Source: Archangium sp. | Lineage (GTDB): Bacteria > Myxococcota > Myxococcia > Myxococcales > Myxococcaceae | Assembly (NCBI GenBank): GCA_030695565.1 | Contig: JAUYRZ010000005.1 | Location: 1 to 64,000, forward strand | Direction: 5' to 3' | Length of the DNA: 64,000 bases | In this document: in pieces, positions 38,933-47,517 of the stretch | Position numbering within the stretch: position 1 is the first letter of the stretch | Layout of the letters: every line of letters starts with the position of its first letter | Position numbers and translations under genes: made by a program | The notes under the pieces: generated by a model | The model's input: the letters and a program-made list of their open reading frames with translations, nothing else | The model's database searches: none | What the model was told of the DNA's origin: nothing

Positions 38933-39850
38933 ATGTCTGACACTGCTCCCCGGCGCATCGCGCTGTTCATCGACTTCGAGAACCTCGTCACCAACACGGG
39001 CATCACGCCCTCGAGCTTCGACCTGCAGCCTTCGCTCGACCGCCTCCTCGAAAAGGGAAAGGTGATCTTCCGCCGCGCCTACTGCGACTGGTCGCGCTTC
39101 AAGGAAGCGAAGACCCACCTGCACGAGTTCGGCGTCGAGCTGGTCGAAGTGCCGCCCTCCACCCGTGCCGGCAAGAACAGCGCAGACATGCGCCTGGTCA
39201 TCGACGCCCTCGAGCTCTGCTACGCGCGTGAGCACATCGACACCTTCGTGATCGCCTCAGGTGACTCCGACTTCGTGCCGCTCGCCAGCAAGCTGCGCGA
39301 GAACGACAAGTACGTCATCGGCATCGGCGTGAAGCAGTCGACCAGCCCGGTCTTCGTGAAGGCGTGCGACGAGTTCCTCTACCTGAAGACCGAAGGTGGC
39401 GGCCGCCGCGGTCGTGAAGATCACCGCGACGAGGGCCGCAGCGAACGCCGCCCCGAGAGCAAGCCGAAAGCCGAAGGCGCCGCGAGCACCGGCGGCAGCA
39501 AGAAGCGCGAGATCCCGCAGATCGCCCGTGAGGTGGTGGCCAGCCTGCTCAGCCGCGCCACGGGGCCGATCAACCCCTCCTTCATCAAGGAGACCATCGT
39601 TCGCAAGGAGCCCGACTTCGACGAACGCGAGTTCGGCTTCTCCACCTTCAGCCGCATGCTGGAGGCGATGGAGAAAGAAGGTCTGTGCCAGCGCATTCAG
39701 CAGGGCCGCCAGTGGTACGTGGTCTCGAAGGAAGGCGGCGGCAGCGGCAAGTCGACCGTGCCCCGCGAGCCTGGTGACGCCGGTGATGAAGGTGTGGAAG
39801 AACACGTCGAGGAGCTCGGCGAAGAGCTGATCCCCGACCCCGAAGAGTAA
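38933..39850 (+). CDS. NYN-domain (PIN-like) nuclease with LOTUS domain
   Basis: A 305-aa protein. The N-terminal NYN/LabA-type domain has acidic residues D14, N17, D85, D111 and D113 (FIDFENL, NSADMRLVIDAL, IASGDSDFVPL). A charged linker follows, then a LOTUS/OST-HTH domain at about 185-265 (IAREVVASLLSRATGPINP, FSTFSRMLEAMEKEG), and an acidic tail. NYN domains cleave RNA and LOTUS domains bind RNA, so RNA processing is likely. ATG at 38933 starts just before the NYN strand. Confidence 0.87.
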   Translation: MSDTAPRRIALFIDFENLVTNTGITPSSFDLQPSLDRLLEKGKVIFRRAYCDWSRFKEAKTHLHEFGVELVEVPPSTRAGKNSADMRLVIDALELCYAREHIDTFVIASGDSDFVPLASKLRENDKYVIGIGVKQSTSPVFVKACDEFLYLKTEGGGRRGREDHRDEGRSERRPESKPKAEGAASTGGSKKREIPQIAREVVASLLSRATGPINPSFIKETIVRKEPDFDEREFGFSTFSRMLEAMEKEGLCQRIQQGRQWYVVSKEGGGSGKSTVPREPGDAGDEGVEEHVEELGEELIPDPEE

Positions 39851-39869
39851 GCTGCGCAACCCCAACCCG

Positions 39870-39875
39870 AAGGAG
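39870..39875 (+). promoter_or_regulatory. Shine-Dalgarno of the 123-aa protein
   Basis: AAGGAG lies 6 nt before ATG 39882, an ideal site that suggests strong translation. Confidence 0.8.
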
Positions 39876-39881
39876 CACACC

Positions 39882-40253
39882 ATGGCCATCCGCACCACGA
39901 AGCGCGTCGAGACCCTGCTGTCGAACAAGAAGGTCAACAAGGAGTCCAACGACTACCGCTCCTACGGGCGCACGTTGCCGGGTCACACGCCGCCGCTGTT
40001 CGGGCAGCAGTACAAGTTCGGCAAGGCCGAGGCCGTCAAGCTCAGCAAGTCGATCGTGGCGGACTACACGCCGGCGACGGCCAAGCGCGTGCTCAAGGAG
40101 ATCCACGCGCGCTCCAGCACCAACACCATGTCCAAGGGCACGGTCGCGCTCACCCGTGACGCCGCCGCCGAGCTCAACAAGCTCGCCACGCAGCTGGGCG
40201 TGGAGCTCAAGTTCGTCTCGGGTCAGGAACGCCCGATTCACCCGGTGGGCTGA
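39882..40253 (+). CDS. 123-aa hypothetical protein, probably abundant
   Basis: A small basic protein (TTKRVETLLSNKKVNKES, ATAKRVLKEIHARSSTNT). Strong ribosome site and strongly biased codons suggest high expression. There is no signal peptide, helix-turn-helix or metal motif that I recognise. It is followed closely by the 65-aa gene, and the two may be co-transcribed. Confidence 0.75.
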   Translation: MAIRTTKRVETLLSNKKVNKESNDYRSYGRTLPGHTPPLFGQQYKFGKAEAVKLSKSIVADYTPATAKRVLKEIHARSSTNTMSKGTVALTRDAAAELNKLATQLGVELKFVSGQERPIHPVG

Positions 40254-40259
40254 GTTCCC

Positions 40260-40457
40260 ATGGCTGGGAAGAAGACGCTCGAGAGCGACGCTGAGGTGAA
40301 GGCCGCGGTGGATTCACTGCTCGGCCAGTTCGGCGTCGTGGGCGAAGCAGATGGTGACTTCGATGACGGTGCGTTGCCGGTGGTGAAGAACGGCGAGCGT
40401 GCTGACTTGGCTCCTTCGGGCGAAGTGGATGCGCTCTGGGGCGGCAAGAAGAAGTGA
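40260..40457 (+). CDS. 65-aa acidic hypothetical protein
   Basis: A short soluble protein (LESDAEVKAAVDSLLGQF, GEADGDFDDGALPVV) with a Lys-rich end (WGGKKK). It starts 6 nt after the 123-aa gene and has codon use like its neighbours. Not recognised. Confidence 0.6.
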   Translation: MAGKKTLESDAEVKAAVDSLLGQFGVVGEADGDFDDGALPVVKNGERADLAPSGEVDALWGGKKK

Positions 40458-40559
40458 CCCACCGTCCATCCCGAGCCGGGACCGGCGCCGGCGATCTCCT
40501 CCGAGGGAACAGACGCACATCGGGCGCAGTCGAGATGCCACCTCCTCTTCGCGCGGCAA

Positions 40560-41390
40560 GTGCTCGCTCGACTCCGCTCGGGGCGAACGGTGGCCGCTAA
40601 ACGAGCTGGCGCCAACGCAGTCCCGGGCGGCACCTGGAAGAAGCTGCGCACCGCTCGCGCGGCCCGGCTTCGCTCCGCGATGTTCGAGTTGCCTGCAGGT
40701 TCACTTCCCAGGAACGACGCCGCGAGACGCTTCTGGTCCGAGCGCACCTGGAGCGAGTTCGCGGCCGTGCCGGCGGTCTCGCAGGTGGTGCTGGCGTTGG
40801 TGCGCGAAGGCGCCCCGCTCGACACCCTCGGTGCGTACACCTCGATCGCCGATGACGAGGTCCGTCACGCGCTGTTGAGCCGCGAGCTCGCGCAGAAGCT
40901 GGGCGGCTACGTCGACGAGATCCCCGAGGGGCTGGCCTACGCGCCACGAGGCCTGGCCACGCCGTCCGATGTGCCGGTGCACGTGTGGGCGTTGGCGAAC
41001 GGCTGTTTTTCCGAGACGGTGTCGCTGTCGTTGATCCGCGCGCGTCACGCAGAGACCAAACACCCGGTGGTGCGTGCGGTGTTGGCCGAGACGCTCAAAG
41101 ACGAAGCGGTGCACGTGCGCGTGGCGTGGGAGCTGGCAGAAGGGCTGCTGCCCACGCTCGATGCCGACACGAAGACCGATCTGCGGGGCTACGGCGCGGA
41201 TCTCGCCGAGATGCTCCGGCGCACGTTCGGTACGCAGGGCCTTCCCCCGGCGCTCTCGCGCAGTGAACGCAAGCTGCGTGATCGCACCGCCGAAGCGGGA
41301 CTCGGCGCGTTGACCGCCCAGGCCGAGAACGCCGTGGTCGATCGCGCGCTGGAAGACATCGATGAGCGCCTGAAGTCGCTGCTCGACTGA
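40560..41390 (+). CDS. Ferritin-like diiron domain protein
   Basis: A 276-aa helical protein with a ferritin-like ligand set: E66, E100 and H103 (DDEVRHALL), E152 (FSETVSLSL), E182 and H185 (KDEAVHVRV). This gives two ExxH pairs plus two single Glu, the classic diiron four-helix bundle. It could be an oxidase, oxygenase or ferritin-type protein. The start is uncertain: GTG 40560 is the longest, and internal GTG codons follow. Confidence 0.8.
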   Translation: MLARLRSGRTVAAKRAGANAVPGGTWKKLRTARAARLRSAMFELPAGSLPRNDAARRFWSERTWSEFAAVPAVSQVVLALVREGAPLDTLGAYTSIADDEVRHALLSRELAQKLGGYVDEIPEGLAYAPRGLATPSDVPVHVWALANGCFSETVSLSLIRARHAETKHPVVRAVLAETLKDEAVHVRVAWELAEGLLPTLDADTKTDLRGYGADLAEMLRRTFGTQGLPPALSRSERKLRDRTAEAGLGALTAQAENAVVDRALEDIDERLKSLLD

Positions 41391-42611
41391 TCAACTCCCT
41401 CTCACCTCGGGTGAGGGAGACACGAGGAAGTAGGTGTTCATCTCGCCTTTGCCTTTGATCGCGGTCAGCCCGCGCGGCTCGAAGGTGAACTGACCTGCCA
41501 GCAGCTCGTACGTCGCCTGTGACACGTGCACGCGGCCGGGCTGGCCATGACTCTCCATGCGGCTGGCGGTGTTCACCGTGTCGCCCCACAGATCGAACAC
41601 GAACTTCCGCTTCCCGATCACCCCGGCGACCACCGGCCCGCTGTGAATGCCGATGCGCAGGTTGAGCTTCTCGAACTCAGGACCAATGAGCTCCTTGAGC
41701 ATCTGCACCATGTCGAGCGACATCGCCGCTACGGCCTCCGCATGATCCACGCGCGCTTCAGGCACGCCGCCGACCACCATGTACGCGTCGCCGATGGTCT
41801 TGATCTTCTCCAGGCCGTACTTGTCGGCCAGCGCATCGAAGCCGCTGAAGATCTGATCGAGCATCTGCACCAGCTCGGTCGCCGGCGTGCGCTCGGAGAG
41901 CTGGGTGAAGTTCACCAGGTCCGCGAACATCACGGTGGTGGAGTCGAACCGTTCGGCGATTGAACCTTCTTTGCGCTTGAGCTGCTCAGCGATTCGACGG
42001 GGCAGCACGTTGAGGAGCAGCGCTTCGCTGCGCCCCTGTTCCGCCGTCAGCTCGTCTTCGGCGCGCTCGGTCTGCATCACCGAGTAGTACGCGAGCGCCT
42101 GGAGCACGACGTAGAGGCTGAGCTTGTCGGCGGTGTTGAAGGGCAGGGCGCCTGCCCGGAGCAGCGCACGCGCCGGGGCGAAGAGATCGATGCCCAGCAT
42201 GATCGCTCCGCACAACACGGCCACCACCGCGGCGATCCACCGCTCGCGCCGAGGCGTGAGAAACCAGCCCGCGGTGCCCACCGCGATGAGGAAGAGGTGC
42301 TGCTCGGTGTCAGCGCCCATCAGGAGCCCGTCGGCGCCGATCCACACCACTGAACCCAAGCAGAGCCACAGCCGCGCGAGCAGGTGCCAACCCCGGCTGG
42401 CGAAGAAGGGCACCGCTGCGTAGACGAGGATCGCTCCGAGCGAGATGGCCTCGAGCGCCCGGTTGCCCAGGACGCGCGGGTCGGCGAACGCCAGAAACGC
42501 GAGCCCCATCACCACGAGGCTGACCTGATTGGTCAAGCGAATGTGCTTGGTGTCCTGGGGGCTCTGGCCGTCGACTCCGGCGTTGATGACCCGGTTCAGG
42601 AACGCACGCAT
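41391..42611 (-). CDS. Class III adenylate cyclase with membrane domain
   Basis: A 406-aa protein. Five to six N-terminal helices precede a cyclase domain with both metal aspartates (MFADLVNFTQLSE and KTIGDAYMVVGG), adenine-selecting Lys and Asp (EKIKTIGD, FVFDLWGD) and transition-state Asn/Arg (DTVNTASRM). It should make cAMP on the cytoplasmic side. ATG at 42611 has AGAAGG 5 nt upstream; the longer frame starts only with TTG. The last residues (SPSPEVRGS) are encoded by repeat R8. Confidence 0.9.
   Translation of the reverse strand: MRAFLNRVINAGVDGQSPQDTKHIRLTNQVSLVVMGLAFLAFADPRVLGNRALEAISLGAILVYAAVPFFASRGWHLLARLWLCLGSVVWIGADGLLMGADTEQHLFLIAVGTAGWFLTPRRERWIAAVVAVLCGAIMLGIDLFAPARALLRAGALPFNTADKLSLYVVLQALAYYSVMQTERAEDELTAEQGRSEALLLNVLPRRIAEQLKRKEGSIAERFDSTTVMFADLVNFTQLSERTPATELVQMLDQIFSGFDALADKYGLEKIKTIGDAYMVVGGVPEARVDHAEAVAAMSLDMVQMLKELIGPEFEKLNLRIGIHSGPVVAGVIGKRKFVFDLWGDTVNTASRMESHGQPGRVHVSQATYELLAGQFTFEPRGLTAIKGKGEMNTYFLVSPSPEVRGS
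41395..41421. repeat. Dispersed palindromic repeat, copy R8
   Basis: CTCCCTCTCACCTCGGGTGA then GGGAGAC. It encodes the C-terminus and stop of the adenylate cyclase and abuts the convergent diiron gene. Confidence 0.75.
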
Positions 42612-42713
42612 GGCGCCTTCTGGCAGAGCGCTTCTCAGCTGCCGAGAAAACAATCGGCGAAACCTGTTTCTGCTCAGCGCGACAACTCACACAGCAGCGC
42701 ACTTTTCACCGCA

Positions 42714-42718
42714 CGGGA
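42714..42718 (+). promoter_or_regulatory. Shine-Dalgarno deciding a TTG start
   Basis: GGGAG lies 7 nt upstream of TTG 42726 and identifies it as the start of the metzincin-like gene. Confidence 0.7.
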
Positions 42719-42725
42719 GTTCATC

Positions 42726-43379
42726 TTGAGGATCGGCCGCTGGATTTCGAGTCTGTTTCGCCGCCCGGTACCCCCTGCGCCGCGGACGCCGTCGACGCCC
42801 GCTCCCACCACCCCCGCGCCGACCCCGACTCCGACCCGCCCGGTCGACACCTTCGAGCCCGGCGCTCCGATGCGCGTTTCGCTGGGCAAGGTGACCGGCT
42901 ACTCGGCGGCCGAGCGCCAGAAGCTCGACAAGGCGACGCAGCTGATGGGCAACGTGCTCAACAGCCAGGAGTTCCGCGACGCGGTGCTCAGCGCTGACTT
43001 CGCCGGCAAGCCGGGGTTCGCCAGCGAGACGCGCTCACCGCAAGACGTCTACGCCGCGATTCGTGCGGCCAAGGAAAATTACACCGACGCTGCCGACGGC
43101 GAGGTCGACTTGAACGTGAAGCTGGAGAACATGTCGTGGTTCCAGCGCAACGTCGTCGGGTACACGACTGAGTCGAGCGACACGCTGACCACCAACCGGC
43201 GCTTCTTTTCTGGGTTCGAGCCGAGCGAGATGGCGGGGCACCTGGCGCACGAGTGGCTGCACAAGCTGGGCTTCGAGCACGACTTCAAGGCGACCGCGCG
43301 CCGGCCTGACTCGGTGCCGTACGAACTGGGCGATCTCGTCGAACGTCTCGCCCGCGGGCCGCTCACGCCGCTGGCCTGA
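42726..43379 (+). CDS. Metzincin-like zinc protease, TTG start
   Basis: A 217-aa protein. A short basic/hydrophobic N-terminus (RIGRWISSLFRR) precedes a Pro/Thr-rich linker and a domain with the extended zinc motif HEWLHKLGFEH (H175, E176, H179, G182, H185), the HExxHxxGxxH form of metzincins. No clear signal peptide is visible. It is probably a secreted or self-targeted protease; substrate unknown. Start TTG 42726 has a good ribosome site. It is divergent from the adenylate cyclase gene. Confidence 0.78.
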   Translation: MRIGRWISSLFRRPVPPAPRTPSTPAPTTPAPTPTPTRPVDTFEPGAPMRVSLGKVTGYSAAERQKLDKATQLMGNVLNSQEFRDAVLSADFAGKPGFASETRSPQDVYAAIRAAKENYTDAADGEVDLNVKLENMSWFQRNVVGYTTESSDTLTTNRRFFSGFEPSEMAGHLAHEWLHKLGFEHDFKATARRPDSVPYELGDLVERLARGPLTPLA

Positions 43380-43382
43380 CAC

Positions 43383-43410
43383 GCTCCCTCTCCTCCGCGA
43401 AGCGGGGAGG
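43383..43410. repeat. Dispersed palindromic repeat, copy R9 (partial)
   Basis: GCTCCCTCTCCTCCGCGAAG followed by CGGGGAGG. It directly follows the metzincin-like gene, and the GGGTGAGGGG tail is missing. Confidence 0.75.
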
Positions 43411-43580
43411 TATTCGAGCTGCGGGTTGTTCTCCCGCTGCCTTCAGCGGGGCGAGCGAACTGCTCCATCGTTTTGACTCCATCCCTCTCATCATCCTGAT
43501 GGACTGAACGGGAGGGGCACCTCGCCGGTTGCGCTGCTGGAAACTTCGCCGCCCGTATTGCTGCTACTCAGAGCGACCCC

Positions 43581-45026
43581 ATGTCGCCGCACCCTTTGGT
43601 CCCAGACCCGCTCATCGGCCAGAACGTGGGCGGCTACCTCGTCGAAGAGGCGCTGGGCGAAGGCGCGGTCGGGCTGGTGTACCGCGCGCGACACCCCACG
43701 CTGAACCGCCACTTCGCGATCAAGGTGCTCCGGCCGGAGATCGCCGTCGACGTCACCTCGTCACGCAACTTCGCGCGCGAGGCGCAGACGCTGGCCAGCC
43801 TCAAGCACCCTTCGATCATCAACATCATCGACTTCGGGCCCATGAGCGGCGGCCGCCAGTACATGGTGATGGAGTTTCTCCTCGGGAAGACGCTCGAGCG
43901 CGAGCTGCTCGAGGAGGGCCGGCTGGAGCCCGAGCGGGCGCTGCGGATCTCCGACGAGATCCTCGACGCGCTCTCGGCCGCGCACTCGGTCGGCGTGATT
44001 CACCGCGACCTCAAGCCCTCGAACGTCTTCCTGGAGAAGATCTCCGGTGGCCGAGAGGTGGTGAAGTTGCTCGACTTCGGGCTCGCCAAACAGCGGCCCG
44101 CGGTGCTCGGTCTTCAGACCGGCCCGCTCGAAGACACCAGCATCGCCGGAACGCCCGAGTACATCGCGCCCGAGCAGGCCTGCGGCCAGGCGGCCAGCCG
44201 CCAGAGCGATCTGTATTCGTTCGGCGTGGTCCTCTTTCGCATGCTCACGGGCTCGTTGCCGTTCAAGGCCGACCTGAACCTGCCAGACAACCAGCAGGTG
44301 CTCGCGCTGATGAAGCAGCACGTTCATCAGGCGCCGCCCACCCTGCACGAAGCGGCGGCCGGGGTTCAGTTCCCCGAGGGGCTCAGTGAGATCGTGGCTG
44401 ATCTTCTCAAGAAGCTCCCCGGCGATCGGCCGTCGAGCGCAGAGACCGCCAGGAAGCGGCTGAGCCGGGCTCAGCGCAGCCTGCAGCAGGAGGCGACGCA
44501 GGCGAGGCCCAACCCGCTGCTCACCGTGCCTCTCGTGAAGAAGAAGCGCTCGTCGGGCTGGCTCGTCGCGGTCACGTTGATGCTCGTGATCTTACCTGGC
44601 GCGGCGTGGTGGTTTGGCCGCGCAGCGCCCGTGGCGGCGATCGTGCTGCCCCCTCCGATCGCGGCGCCCTCAATTGCGCCCGTCGTACTCGAGGAGGAGC
44701 CGCCTCCGCCCGTCGATGAGCCGCTCGAAGAGCTCCTGGGGCTCTCCCGAATCGTGAGGGCGAAGAAGCGGGTGGCCGCACCCCTTCCAGCGATCGTCCT
44801 GGCGGCGCCTGCCTGCGCGCCCGATGACGACTGGAAGAAGCGCGCCCGGGCCGATCTCAACGAGCTGATGACGCGCGCGGCGAAGTCGAGCCCTGAGCTG
44901 ACGTTGTGGGCTGCTGATCGAGAAGGTCCGCTGAGCGCGGCGATCGAAGGTGCGACCAGCGAGCCCGATTGCCGGGTCGTGGGTCTGCAGCTGGAGTCGC
45001 TCAAAGAAAAGGTGAGTCGAAGATGA
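43581..45026 (+). CDS. Membrane Ser/Thr protein kinase
   Basis: A 481-aa kinase. The N-lobe Gly loop (ALGEGAVGLVYRA), FAIKVLRPE lysine, catalytic loop HRDLKPSN and LLDFGLAKQ are complete. One transmembrane helix (about 333-352) leads to a Pro-rich extracytoplasmic segment and a short helical domain. It overlaps the next gene (ATGA), which encodes an exported protein, and heads a three-gene operon ending in an ice-binding-fold lipoprotein. It probably senses an envelope signal linked to those products. Confidence 0.92.
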   Translation: MSPHPLVPDPLIGQNVGGYLVEEALGEGAVGLVYRARHPTLNRHFAIKVLRPEIAVDVTSSRNFAREAQTLASLKHPSIINIIDFGPMSGGRQYMVMEFLLGKTLERELLEEGRLEPERALRISDEILDALSAAHSVGVIHRDLKPSNVFLEKISGGREVVKLLDFGLAKQRPAVLGLQTGPLEDTSIAGTPEYIAPEQACGQAASRQSDLYSFGVVLFRMLTGSLPFKADLNLPDNQQVLALMKQHVHQAPPTLHEAAAGVQFPEGLSEIVADLLKKLPGDRPSSAETARKRLSRAQRSLQQEATQARPNPLLTVPLVKKKRSSGWLVAVTLMLVILPGAAWWFGRAAPVAAIVLPPPIAAPSIAPVVLEEEPPPPVDEPLEELLGLSRIVRAKKRVAAPLPAIVLAAPACAPDDDWKKRARADLNELMTRAAKSSPELTLWAADREGPLSAAIEGATSEPDCRVVGLQLESLKEKVSRR

Positions 45027-45892
45027 GCCGTTCAATGCGGGTCGGGTTGATCCTCTGCGCGAGTGTCGCCGCTGCTCAGAACGCGCTGCCGGAGCTGGCG
45101 CCCTTTCCTCTGGAGATCATCAGGACCTCCGACGAGTGCACCCGGGAAGATCGGGAAGAGCTCAAGAAGCTGTTGCCGATGATGCTGCGCACCGCAGAGG
45201 TGACGGTGCCGGGGAGCGCCCGGCTGACGGCCGCACTCGCCGAGCTGAACCGCGAAGACTGTGATCGCGACGACGCGTGCCTGGCGAAGCTGGGCAAGTT
45301 GTCGGGCAGCCTCTATGCGTTCTACGGCCAGGTGGACTTCGATCTCGACGGCAACGTCGTCGCGAGTGGCCGGGTGGTGCGTGACGATGGCAGGGCCGTT
45401 CGGGGCCCCCGGACGGTCAAGATTCCCGGGGCGAATGCTGCCTTCAAGGTCACCGCGCAGGTCGCGCTCAAACAACTGCTCGCGGAGCTCGACGTCGCCG
45501 GGCTTTCTCCGGTCAGGCCGCTCGAGCCTGTCGTGGAAGTGCGGGCCGCGCCCCTGACGGTGTCCTCCACGCGCAGACCCTGGGCCGGTGTCGGCGTGGC
45601 CGGCATCGTGGCGGGTGCCGCGAGCGTGGGCGTCGGCATCGGCTTCTTCGCGACCGCAGGCCCGCCGCGCATCGACACCAGCCAGGGTGTGCAGCGCGTG
45701 TTCAACGAAGATGCCGACAAGGTCGCTGGCATTCAGCGCTCGCAGGCCGTGGGCGTCGCCCTGCTCGCAGCGGGGGCGGGCGTTGCGGTGCTCGGCGCGG
45801 GATTGATTCTTCTGGGCCCGGTCGAGACGGTGACGACCGTGGTTCCGACCAATGGCGGTGCGGCCGTGATGATGACGGGACGGTTGCCTTGA
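45023..45892 (+). CDS. Exported hypothetical protein with two C-terminal helices
   Basis: A 289-aa protein with a signal peptide (VGLILCASVAAAQ). A mature domain with paired Cys (CTREDREELKK, NREDCDRDDACLAKLGK) and beta strands follows, then two Gly/Ala/Val-rich transmembrane helices (about 195-215 and 240-262). It resembles periplasmic proteins encoded next to kinases in myxobacteria, but I do not recognise a named family. ATG overlaps the kinase stop, and its stop overlaps the lipoprotein start. Confidence 0.75.
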   Translation: MSRSMRVGLILCASVAAAQNALPELAPFPLEIIRTSDECTREDREELKKLLPMMLRTAEVTVPGSARLTAALAELNREDCDRDDACLAKLGKLSGSLYAFYGQVDFDLDGNVVASGRVVRDDGRAVRGPRTVKIPGANAAFKVTAQVALKQLLAELDVAGLSPVRPLEPVVEVRAAPLTVSSTRRPWAGVGVAGIVAGAASVGVGIGFFATAGPPRIDTSQGVQRVFNEDADKVAGIQRSQAVGVALLAAGAGVAVLGAGLILLGPVETVTTVVPTNGGAAVMMTGRLP

Positions 45893-47070
45893 AGCACGTC
45901 GTGATGGTGTCGGTGCTGTTGCTCGCGGGCTGTTTCAGGCCGACGCCGTGCACGGATGACTCCGAGTGTGGTGGCCCGGGTGGCAGGTGCGATGTGAGCC
46001 TGTCGTTCTGCGTGACGACGGTCGAGGTCTCCGACGCCGCGGTCGATGCAGGCGCGGTCGTCGATGCAGGCCCGGGTGACGCGGGGATCGATGCAGGGCA
46101 CGACGCCGGAACGGACGCGGGGGAAGATGGAGGATCGGACGCGGGGCTCGATGCGGGTCCGGCGCCGACCGTGATCGCGAACACGCCGATCACGCTGATG
46201 AAGAACGTGCCGATCGAAGTGAAGCCAGGTGCGACCTTCAGTGACGCGATGGACGCCTCGACGATCTCTGCGTTCTCGTTCACCTTGATGCAGGGCGCAC
46301 AGCGCCTCGACGGTGGTGTCACTTTCAACGAGGCGACGAACCGCGCGACCTTCGCTCCGGCGGTGCCGCTGCGGACCAACCTCGTCTACACCGCGACCAT
46401 CACGACGGATGCGAGGAGCGCCGGAGGGGTGGCGTTGGAAGCCAGCCACAGCTGGACCTTCACCACCGCGCTGCTCGCGTTGCGAAGCGCGCAGACGTAC
46501 TCGGTCCTGGGGGCCGCAGTGTCCAACACGGGCCCGACGACGCTGAGTGGAGATCTGGGCGTCAGCACGGCGGCTCCGATCACCGGTGGGGCGACGATCA
46601 CCGTGGGGGGCATGACCCACGCGGGTGACGCGGCCGCGACGCAGGCACGCTCCGATGCGTTGGTGGCTTACAACGCGGCCGTCGCGCTCACCCCGAGCAT
46701 GAGCCTGGCCACCCTCGATGGGCGCACGCTCACCGCGGGCCTCTACACCTCGAACGGGGCGGCGCTTTCGTTGAGCACGACGCTGACGCTGGATGGTGAG
46801 AATGATCCCGACGCTGTCTTCATCATCCAGATCGATGCCGCGCTCGACACCGGAGCCACGACCAGCAACGTGAGCCTGGTCAGAGGGGCCCGCGCGGAGA
46901 ATGTCTTCTGGCAGGTCAGTGGAGCCGTGACGCTGGGCGCGACCTCGACCTTCCGGGGCACGCTCCTCGCGTTGGGCGCGATCACCATCGGCGCAGGCAC
47001 GCAGCTCAACGGGCGCGCGCTGAGCATCGACGGTGACGTCACGCTGGCCAGCAACGTCGTCACCGACTGA
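45889..47070 (+). CDS. Ice-binding-fold (DUF3494) lipoprotein with Ig-like domain
   Basis: A 393-aa lipoprotein (lipobox LLLAGC). An Asp-Ala-Gly linker (about 50-90) is followed by an SbsA-type Ig-like domain (TFSDAMDASTISAFSF, YTATITTDARSAGG) and a DUF3494 ice-binding-like beta-solenoid (NVFWQVSGAVTLGATSTF, GTLLALGAITIGAGTQLNG). In bacteria this fold serves in ice binding or adhesion. TTG at 45889 overlaps the upstream stop (TTGA); ATG at 45904 is an alternative. Confidence 0.85.
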   Translation: MKHVVMVSVLLLAGCFRPTPCTDDSECGGPGGRCDVSLSFCVTTVEVSDAAVDAGAVVDAGPGDAGIDAGHDAGTDAGEDGGSDAGLDAGPAPTVIANTPITLMKNVPIEVKPGATFSDAMDASTISAFSFTLMQGAQRLDGGVTFNEATNRATFAPAVPLRTNLVYTATITTDARSAGGVALEASHSWTFTTALLALRSAQTYSVLGAAVSNTGPTTLSGDLGVSTAAPITGGATITVGGMTHAGDAAATQARSDALVAYNAAVALTPSMSLATLDGRTLTAGLYTSNGAALSLSTTLTLDGENDPDAVFIIQIDAALDTGATTSNVSLVRGARAENVFWQVSGAVTLGATSTFRGTLLALGAITIGAGTQLNGRALSIDGDVTLASNVVTD

Positions 47071-47197
47071 GTGGTAGTGCTCCCCTTCGATCAAGTGGAA
47101 TGACCCGCAGATTTTCGCAGCGACCAACGGCGATGTTGGCGTCGTGTCGACCGACTGGCGGGTGGGCTATTTGCCGAATTGTGCCTGGGCCTCGAGG

Positions 47198-47506
47198 ATG
47201 ACGACCACAGATTTGGCAGCGGTTTCGGATTACCTGGCTCGCCTTGACGCTCTGCTGCTGCGCGATGTGAGAACAGCGCTGGAACTCGGCGCATGGGAGC
47301 GCGAAGCGATAGAAATGTGGCTGGTCATCAGAGACTTTCCGCTCGCGACCGCTGAAATCCCAGAGAGTCTCTGGCACTTCCTGTCCGATGCGGACGTTCG
47401 TTTCAAAGAGAGCGTGCCAGTGAGCCAACTTGATCCCCAGTTGGCGCAAGACCTGTACCTCTTGCGCCACCGGGTGCGGGCCGCGCTCGCCAAGCAATCC
47501 GATTGA
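47198..47506 (+). CDS. 102-aa hypothetical protein, atypical composition
   Basis: A helical acidic protein (LAAVSDYLARLDALLLRD, LWHFLSDADVRFKES). Its bases are clearly less GC-rich than all neighbours and its codon use looks foreign (CAGAGAGTC, TTTCAAAGAG). This may mark a transferred or decaying gene. Start ATG 47198 is preferred to GTG 47144, but neither has a good ribosome site. Confidence 0.45.
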   Translation: MTTTDLAAVSDYLARLDALLLRDVRTALELGAWEREAIEMWLVIRDFPLATAEIPESLWHFLSDADVRFKESVPVSQLDPQLAQDLYLLRHRVRAALAKQSD

Positions 47507-47517
47507 GCGCTCCTGGC

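Noticed and set aside
47060-47497. 145-aa minus-strand frame
   Set aside because: It overlaps the plus-strand 102-aa candidate and has no better codon bias or ribosome site; neither is certain, and the plus frame is more compact.
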